DNA of 64,000 nucleotides from DASSKA01 sp963839365. GTDB lineage: Bacteria; Actinomycetota; Actinomycetes; Propionibacteriales; Nocardioidaceae. The stretch is taken from positions 1,426,001 through 1,490,000 of the forward strand of contig CAWIUT010000001.1 in the NCBI GenBank assembly GCA_963839365.1. The letters are read 5' to 3'. The notes beneath the pieces were generated by a model. That model had not been told where the DNA came from and did no database searches. It worked only from the letters and a program-made list of their open reading frames with translations. This document shows positions 59,397 to 64,000 of this stretch, one piece after another. Numbering within the stretch: the first letter of the stretch is position 1; each line of letters starts with the position of its first letter. Made by a program: the position numbers and the translations under genes.

Positions 59397-60884
59397 TCAG
59401 TGCAGCACGGCGAGCGGGCGCATCCGTGCCACTGGCTTGACGAGCCCGTTGCGGACCAGGACGTCGAGCGCGGCGTTCACCCCGTTGTCGTCGAGCTGGT
59501 CGACCTCGCCGGGTGCCGCACCCGAGTAGCCGAACTCCAGCGTGCGCCGTTGCTCCGGGTCCTGGCCGGACCAGCCCTTCTGGGCGAAGGTGTCGATGAC
59601 GGTGCCGGCCCCGTGGCAGGCGGTGTACAGGCTGGCGGCCGCGTTGGAGCCGGCGACGGCGAGGTAGGAGGAGGTCCGGTGGGTGCCGGGCAGCAGCAGC
59701 GCCTGGCCGGTGGTGGCGAACGTGGTGCCCGCAGGCATCATCTCGGCGGGGAAGGCGCGGCAGGAGTTGTGCCGGTGCACCACCGCGGAGACTCCGTTGA
59801 CGTCCTCCTCGTACACGCTGTTGTGGGGTGAGTCGACGACCAGCCGTCCCGGGCTCCCGCCGAAGGCCCTGACGGCGAGCTGCTCCAGGGCGGCGTAGGT
59901 GGCCATCCGGAACGCGAAGCCGTAGTTGTGGGCGGCTGCGTTCGCCAGCAGCAGCCGTCGGCCCTCCTCGCTGTCGCGCCGCACCGGCGGGAAGCCGTCG
60001 CTGAAGTACAGCGCCATCCGCTCACGGAGCTGGTCGACCGATCTGGCGGTCGCCAGGTGGTACCAGGGCTTGAGCACCTTCATGGCTGCGCGTACGTCGC
60101 GCGGGTAGTCGATGCGGCGCCCGAAGATGCGCCCGATCTCGCTGGTGAGCATGCCTCCACCACCGTGGAACTGCAGGGTGAGCTGCCCCCGCCGGACCCC
60201 GAGCAGAGCGGCGGCCTCCTCGTCGATCACGTCCTCGACGACCTGCAGCTCGACGAAGTGGTTGCTCGGACCGACGGTGCCGAACCTGAGCCGGGCGAAG
60301 TGGAGCGCCAGCGAGGGAAGCTCCTTGAGGAAGCGGGCGGCACCGCCGTACTGCTCGAGGTCGATGTGCCCGCCCTCTTCCACCCGCTCGAGCTGTGCGG
60401 GGTCGATGCCGTACCTGTCGACTGCGAAGCGCGCCCCCGAGGTGGCGGCCGTGGCCACTTCCTTGGAGGAGAGCTCGGGGCGACGGGTGGGCGGGTAGGG
60501 GTAGCGCTCGATGACGCCGCGGTAGAACTCGCCGACCGCCTCGCGGCTCGGCATGTCGCAGTCGAGCGCGATCAGTGCCATCCCGCAGTTGACGGAGGAG
60601 GATGTCAACGTGGGGCGGATGGACTCCAGGGTTGCGACCGCGACACTGGAGGGCGTCTCCATCTTCTTCTTGTGGTGGAAGTCCGGCAGCACCACGGGCG
60701 GTGCCGCGAGGTCGAAGCCGTCCATCCGGGCGCGCATGTTCGCCAGCGTGGTGGGGTCGGCGACGACCTGTGGTCCTTCGAACACCGTCGGAGCGGTCGG
60801 CTGGTCGTGGCCGGCTTTCGACGTCGGCCGGAGCCCGGCGAAGACAGAGACAGGTGCGGAGTTGTCGGTGTCATGGAAGTTCAC
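59397..60884 (-). CDS. Divergent RtcB-family protein lacking the metal-binding Asp
   Basis: The 495-residue protein follows the RtcB RNA-ligase fold along its length. Retained positions are C100 (VNCGMALIAL), H209 (GTVGPSNHFVEL), H240 (LQFHGGGG), H354 (DSPHNSVYEED) and the guanylylation-type H424 (ACHGAGT). Changed positions: Ser97 where RtcB has the metal Asp, His372 in place of Lys in HRKGA, and Thr428 where HGAGR has Arg. Such changes could remove ligase activity or alter the chemistry. GTG 60884 overlaps the regulator stop (GTGA), behind GAAGGGC. No archease or RNA-repair gene is nearby. Confidence 0.85.
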   Translation of the reverse strand: MNFHDTDNSAPVSVFAGLRPTSKAGHDQPTAPTVFEGPQVVADPTTLANMRARMDGFDLAAPPVVLPDFHHKKKMETPSSVAVATLESIRPTLTSSSVNCGMALIALDCDMPSREAVGEFYRGVIERYPYPPTRRPELSSKEVATAATSGARFAVDRYGIDPAQLERVEEGGHIDLEQYGGAARFLKELPSLALHFARLRFGTVGPSNHFVELQVVEDVIDEEAAALLGVRRGQLTLQFHGGGGMLTSEIGRIFGRRIDYPRDVRAAMKVLKPWYHLATARSVDQLRERMALYFSDGFPPVRRDSEEGRRLLLANAAAHNYGFAFRMATYAALEQLAVRAFGGSPGRLVVDSPHNSVYEEDVNGVSAVVHRHNSCRAFPAEMMPAGTTFATTGQALLLPGTHRTSSYLAVAGSNAAASLYTACHGAGTVIDTFAQKGWSGQDPEQRRTLEFGYSGAAPGEVDQLDDNGVNAALDVLVRNGLVKPVARMRPLAVLH

Positions 60885-61645
60885 GGTTGAGCCCTTCGGG
60901 TCGTGGATGGGTGCGCCGACGGCGCGGAGGAACCTTCGGTGGCGGCCAGGCCGGCCTCCCGGGCGATGGCCACCGCCCGGAGAGAGGAGTGGGCGCCCAG
61001 CTTGTGGAGCAGGTTGTGCACATGGGTCCGCACGGTGTTCGGCGACATGCCCAGGCGAGCCGCGATCTGCGGCCGACCCATCCCGTCGACCAGGCACTGC
61101 AGGATCTCGCGCTCCCGCGGTGTCAGCACCCCCAGCCGTGCGGCTGCGTCCCCGGCATAGCCATGAAGCTCGACGATCTGCTCGAGCACCGTGGTCAGGA
61201 GCCGCCCGGGAATCCAGGTCTCGCCACCCACCACCGCTCGCAGACCGCGGAGCAGCTCGTCGAAGGGCAGACTCTTGGGCGACCACCCGGCCGCGCCGGA
61301 CGCGAGCGCACGGACCACCTCCTCCGGCTCGTCGTCGTTGCTGATGACCACGACCCTGGTCTTGGGGCGGTCCTCGCGGATGCGCTGAAGGAAGGAGCTG
61401 TCGACACGGAGGAGGTCCGAGTCGAGCAGGACCAGGTCCACCTCCGAGGCCTGGAGCGCCTGCCACAGCGACTCCGTGTCGGTGAACGACGTTGCTTCGA
61501 GCACGTCGTCCTGTGGCCGGAGCCCCGCGGCAAGGGTGTCGGCGAAGGTGAGATAGCGGTCCACTACCGCGACGTGGATGCCAGACGTCACGCGGACAAC
61601 AGTGATGATGGCGACCCCCTCTGGAAACCGGCCGTTGGTGGACAA
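60881..61645 (-). CDS. LuxR-family response regulator (degenerate receiver)
   Basis: The 254-residue protein has a receiver-like domain (about 22-140) and a LuxR helix-turn-helix (about 170-235: LTPREREILQCLVDGMGRPQ, then GMSPNTVRTHVHNLLHKLG). The receiver keeps a phospho-acceptor-like Asp (DLVLLDSDLL) and a late Lys (SPKS), but the acidic pair at the start reads VDRY instead of DD, so phosphorylation is uncertain. TTG 61645, 4 bp after the upstream stop, is the furthest start; GTG 61591 is an alternative. It is coupled to the RtcB-like gene. Confidence 0.88.
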   Translation of the reverse strand: MSTNGRFPEGVAIITVVRVTSGIHVAVVDRYLTFADTLAAGLRPQDDVLEATSFTDTESLWQALQASEVDLVLLDSDLLRVDSSFLQRIREDRPKTRVVVISNDDEPEEVVRALASGAAGWSPKSLPFDELLRGLRAVVGGETWIPGRLLTTVLEQIVELHGYAGDAAARLGVLTPREREILQCLVDGMGRPQIAARLGMSPNTVRTHVHNLLHKLGAHSSLRAVAIAREAGLAATEGSSAPSAHPSTTRRAQP

Positions 61646-61649
61646 GCCG

Positions 61650-62324
61650 CTACTTCACGTGGCGTAGGTGCGGGTCGTACGACGTGATCCATGACGCGTC
61701 GGCACCACCGGACCGGGACACCGCGGCGACCGCCTGGAGCCGGGAGTGCACCCCCAGCTTCTGAAGGACGTTCTGCACGTGGGTGCGTGCGGTGCTCCGG
61801 CTGATGCCCATGCTCTTGGCCATCTCGACGGTGCTCTGGCCCATCACGATGCGCCGCAGTACCTCCCGCTCGCGCCGGGTCAGGAAGGCCACCAGCCAGT
61901 GGATGTCTCCCGGATCCACCTCGGCCCTGCGTGCCAGGGCACGAGCCACCTGCGGCGCCAGCACGGTCTCGCCGTCGTGGACTCGCTCGACGGCGCGGAT
62001 GATGTCGGTGACCCCGACGTCCTTGCAGACGTAGCCGGCGGCCCCCAGGTCGACCGCGGTGGCGATGGTGTCGGGATCCTGGGCCGCCGTGAGCATCAGC
62101 ACCCGCGTCCCCGGTGAGGTCTCGCGCATCTGGGCCAGTGCGTCCAGGCCGCTGCCGTCCGGGAAGCCCACGTCCATGACGCAGACGTCGGGACGGGTGC
62201 TGGCTGCCAGAGGAAGGGCCTCCCCCGGTGAACGGGTGGTCATGACCTTGTGCCCCGCCGACCGCAGCAGCGACTCCAGCGCCTCGATCAGCAGGACGTG
62301 GTCATCACACAGCAGGATCAGCAT
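61650..62324 (-). CDS. LuxR/NarL-family response regulator
   Basis: A 224-residue regulator with an intact receiver (acidic pair in LLCDDHVLLIEALESLL, phospho-Asp in PDVCVMDVGFPDGSGLD, Lys in GYVCKDVG) and a C-terminal LuxR helix-turn-helix (LTRREREVLRRIVMGQSTVE; SRSTARTHVQNVLQKLGVHS). ATG 62324 has GGGAGTC upstream and lies 20 bp inside the 3' end of the kinase gene, so the two form a two-component pair. The longer frame to 62378 adds 18 residues with no homology. Confidence 0.92.
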   Translation of the reverse strand: MLILLCDDHVLLIEALESLLRSAGHKVMTTRSPGEALPLAASTRPDVCVMDVGFPDGSGLDALAQMRETSPGTRVLMLTAAQDPDTIATAVDLGAAGYVCKDVGVTDIIRAVERVHDGETVLAPQVARALARRAEVDPGDIHWLVAFLTRREREVLRRIVMGQSTVEMAKSMGISRSTARTHVQNVLQKLGVHSRLQAVAAVSRSGGADASWITSYDPHLRHVK

Positions 62325-62934
62325 CGAGACTCCCGGTGACGTCGATGGAAGGAAGGGTGATCCGCACCAGCGCGCCACCGAGGCCGCTACGGCCGATGTG
62401 CAGGGTGCCGCCGAACGACTCGATGGCCCGTCGGGTCACACCGAGCCCGATGCCGTGCTCGGTGGGGAGGTTGCCGAAGCCGGGTCCGTCGTCCTCGACC
62501 TCGATGACCACCGTCCGACCGTGGCCGACCAACGTGACCTGGACGCAGCCGTGGTGGCCGGCGGCCCGGGTGGCGTTGTGGATGACGTTCGCGAACGCGC
62601 GGCGCAGCAGCACCGGTGACCCGAGGGCATGACTCGCCGTGGACGTCATGAGTCGCAGGCCGCCGCCGTATCCGGCGGTGACCACGTTGACCGTCTGCTC
62701 GAGCTCCCGGGAGACGTCGACGACCCCGAGGTCCTCGTCCTCGGACAGCACGTCGTCCAGCAGGGACGCCATCCACCGTGTCTGACCGGCGATCTGGTCG
62801 AGGCGCCTGAGCACCCGTTCGCGGTCGTCCACCTCGGCCTCGCCGGCGGACGCGAGCAGCATGATGGTCGCGATCGACTGCTTGGCGTCGTGGCACAGCT
62901 CGCGAAAGCCGTCATGGGCAGCAGCTTCAGCCAC
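62305..62934 (-). CDS. Soluble histidine kinase without a sensor domain
   Basis: The 209-residue protein has only a dimerisation/phospho-acceptor helix (H15 in CHDAKQSIATIMLLASAG) and an ATPase domain with N-box (RRAFANVIHNATRAAG), G1 (EVEDDGPGFG) and G2 (GIGLGVTRRAIESFGG) boxes. There is no membrane segment or recognisable sensor, so the input must come from a partner protein. GTG 62934 has the strong site GAGGGGGG just upstream. It is the first gene of the leftward regulator-RtcB run. Confidence 0.9.
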   Translation of the reverse strand: MAEAAAHDGFRELCHDAKQSIATIMLLASAGEAEVDDRERVLRRLDQIAGQTRWMASLLDDVLSEDEDLGVVDVSRELEQTVNVVTAGYGGGLRLMTSTASHALGSPVLLRRAFANVIHNATRAAGHHGCVQVTLVGHGRTVVIEVEDDGPGFGNLPTEHGIGLGVTRRAIESFGGTLHIGRSGLGGALVRITLPSIDVTGSLDADPAV

Positions 62935-63274
62935 TGTTCCCCCCTCGTTGTCCAGGACTCCCCCAGGGGTAGTCCATCCGCCCCAGCAAAGACGCTAAGC
63001 AGATGGGCCAACCGCGCAAATACTCTGCTGCACGAGACGGACTACGACCTTTGGATGATCTCAGTGCAGTCACGCCGCGTCCGGACCCGTCGAGCCCTTC
63101 CTTCTCCAGCGTTGGGCGTAGGCCGGCTCATGCAACGGCCCGATCCGCCGCCCACGATTCGATGCGACCTTTGCTGGGGTCGCGGTCGGGGAGCCGGCCG
63201 GGGCGCCACGAAACGAGATGCGCTCGGGCGGGTCTGAGGCGACGGCCGCATGCGCGGCCCAAGGGGGGCACTAG
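62935..63274. promoter_or_regulatory. Divergent region between the histidine kinase and the DegT gene
   Basis: No gene is seen in these 340 bases. A dyad with arms GGACT (62955-62959) and AGTCC (62971-62975), with CCCC/GGGG pairing inside it, lies 20-40 bp before the kinase start and may be an operator. CGACCTTTG occurs twice, at about 63045 and 63165. A GGCCGCATGCGCGGCC-like palindrome lies near 63244-63259, shortly before the DegT ATG. No clear -35/-10 pair stands out. Confidence 0.35.
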
Positions 63275-64000
63275 ATGAGCCAGGTGTCGACCGTGAGAGC
63301 GATCCCGTTCGCTCGAACGGTGGTGACGAACGAGGCGGTCGCTGCTGCCTCGGAGGTGCTGACCTCCGGGTGGCTGACGAGCGGGCCGCAGGTCGGGGAG
63401 TTCGAGACCGAGTTCGGTGCGTTGGTCGGCGCACCTCATGCCGTCGCGGTCTCTTCCTGCACCGCCGCTCTGGAGCTGTCGCTGCGCGCGCTGCGGCTCC
63501 GCCCGGGAGCCAAGGTGCTCACTCCCTCGATGACGTTCTGCGGGGCGGTGAACGCGATCGTGCACGCGGGGCTCGTGCCCGTCTTCGTGGACCTGGATGC
63601 GGCGACGCTCGCGCCCGACGCGGAGACGGTGGCAGCAGCCACTGACCGTGCTGGCGGGGCGGACGCGATGGTCGTCCTGCACTACGCCGGACACCCGGCG
63701 CCGGTGTCGGAGCTTGCTCGTGCCGCAGGGCTGCCGCTGTCCCGTGTCATCGAGGACGCCGCCCACGCCGCAGGAACCGTGACCTCCGAAGGACCGGTGG
63801 GGAACCTCTCCGCGGCCACCTGCTTCAGCTTCTACGCCACCAAGAACCTTCCGATCGGCGAAGGCGGCATGGTGACCACCGGCGACGACGAGATCGCCGA
63901 CTTCGTGCGTCGCGCCCGCCTGCACGGGATGAGCCGGGACAGCTGGAAGCGCTACCTTCCGGGCGGCTCGTGGAGGTACGAGGTCGAGGTCGACGGGCTC
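63275..64000 (+). CDS. DegT/DnrJ/EryC1-family sugar aminotransferase, partial at window edge
   Basis: PLP-dependent aminotransferases of this family make amino sugars on nucleotide sugars. The 242 codons in view run off the right edge. Visible signatures are ASEVLTSGWLTSGPQVGEFE, VAVSSCTAALELSLRAL, MTFCGAVNAIVHAGLVPVFV, IEDAAHAAG, and the PLP lysine in SFYATKNLPIGEGGM. ATG 63275 has AAGGGGGG upstream. Making an aminosugar would fit with the formyltransferase and PIG-L genes at the other side of this locus. Confidence 0.93.
   Translation, partial: MSQVSTVRAIPFARTVVTNEAVAAASEVLTSGWLTSGPQVGEFETEFGALVGAPHAVAVSSCTAALELSLRALRLRPGAKVLTPSMTFCGAVNAIVHAGLVPVFVDLDAATLAPDAETVAAATDRAGGADAMVVLHYAGHPAPVSELARAAGLPLSRVIEDAAHAAGTVTSEGPVGNLSAATCFSFYATKNLPIGEGGMVTTGDDEIADFVRRARLHGMSRDSWKRYLPGGSWRYEVEVDGL

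Noticed and set aside
57877..59529. Rightward frame of 550 codons opposite the beta-helix gene
   Set aside because: Shadow frame; the leftward gene has a signal peptide, beta-helix coils and a good ribosome site.
1..64000. tRNA, rRNA, insertion sequence, prophage and attachment-site signals
   Set aside because: Intergenic gaps are short and none showed a tRNA cloverleaf, rRNA segment, transposase or flanking repeats.

Overview
The window is strongly GC-rich, has dense four-base ATGA/GTGA gene overlaps, many GTG starts and leaderless-looking promoters. These point to a motile high-GC actinobacterium, most likely in or near the Nocardioidaceae. The lineage is inferred from gene content and style, not from a marker gene.

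Positions 1-26.9 kb hold a nearly complete flagellar locus. flgK and flgN run leftwards. fliA (sigma-28/WhiG type), fliC, fliD, fliS and a small FliT-position gene run rightwards. A long, tightly coupled run follows: flgB-flgC-fliE-fliF-fliG-fliH-fliI-fliJ, a NlpC/P60-transglycosylase fusion, fliK-flgD-flgE, flbD-motA-motB-fliL, fliM-fliN-fliO-fliP-fliQ-fliR-flhB, flhA and a small membrane protein. Six sites with one architecture (CTCAG, then GCCGAT or a one-base variant, exactly 16 nt after CTCA) precede flgN, fliC, flgB, flbD, fliM and flhA. They are probably the targets of the FliA encoded here. There are no chemotaxis genes, FlgF, FlgG or FlgM in the window, and FliM lacks the usual CheY-docking motif.

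Positions 27-47 kb carry metabolic and transport genes: a HisC-type aminotransferase, a heterodimeric ABC exporter, an SRPBCC protein, an EamA transporter, a branched-chain-type 2-oxoacid dehydrogenase operon (E1 alpha, E1 beta, E2) and an MFS carrier. A leftward six-gene run follows (GNAT, PaaI, PaaK, M1 aminopeptidase, CoA transferase, AccD3-like carboxyltransferase), facing a divergent paaN. The Paa-type genes suggest handling of aromatic acyl-CoAs.

Positions 47-64 kb form a surface-polysaccharide locus. Rightward genes encode a formyltransferase, a PIG-L deacetylase and an initiating sugar-phosphate transferase. Leftward genes encode a lipoprotein, a flippase, a Wzy-like polymerase, an APH-fold phosphotransferase, an unknown protein, a 771-residue fusion of a Wzz chain-length regulator with an HPr-kinase-like P-loop domain, a beta-helix/PKD exoprotein, a divergent RtcB-family protein, two LuxR-type response regulators and a soluble histidine kinase. 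A DegT aminotransferase runs off the right edge. The Wzz/HprK fusion and the RtcB-like protein, which lacks the metal-binding Asp and is translationally coupled to a regulator, are the least expected items.

No rRNA, tRNA, CRISPR array, insertion sequence or phage gene was recognised.
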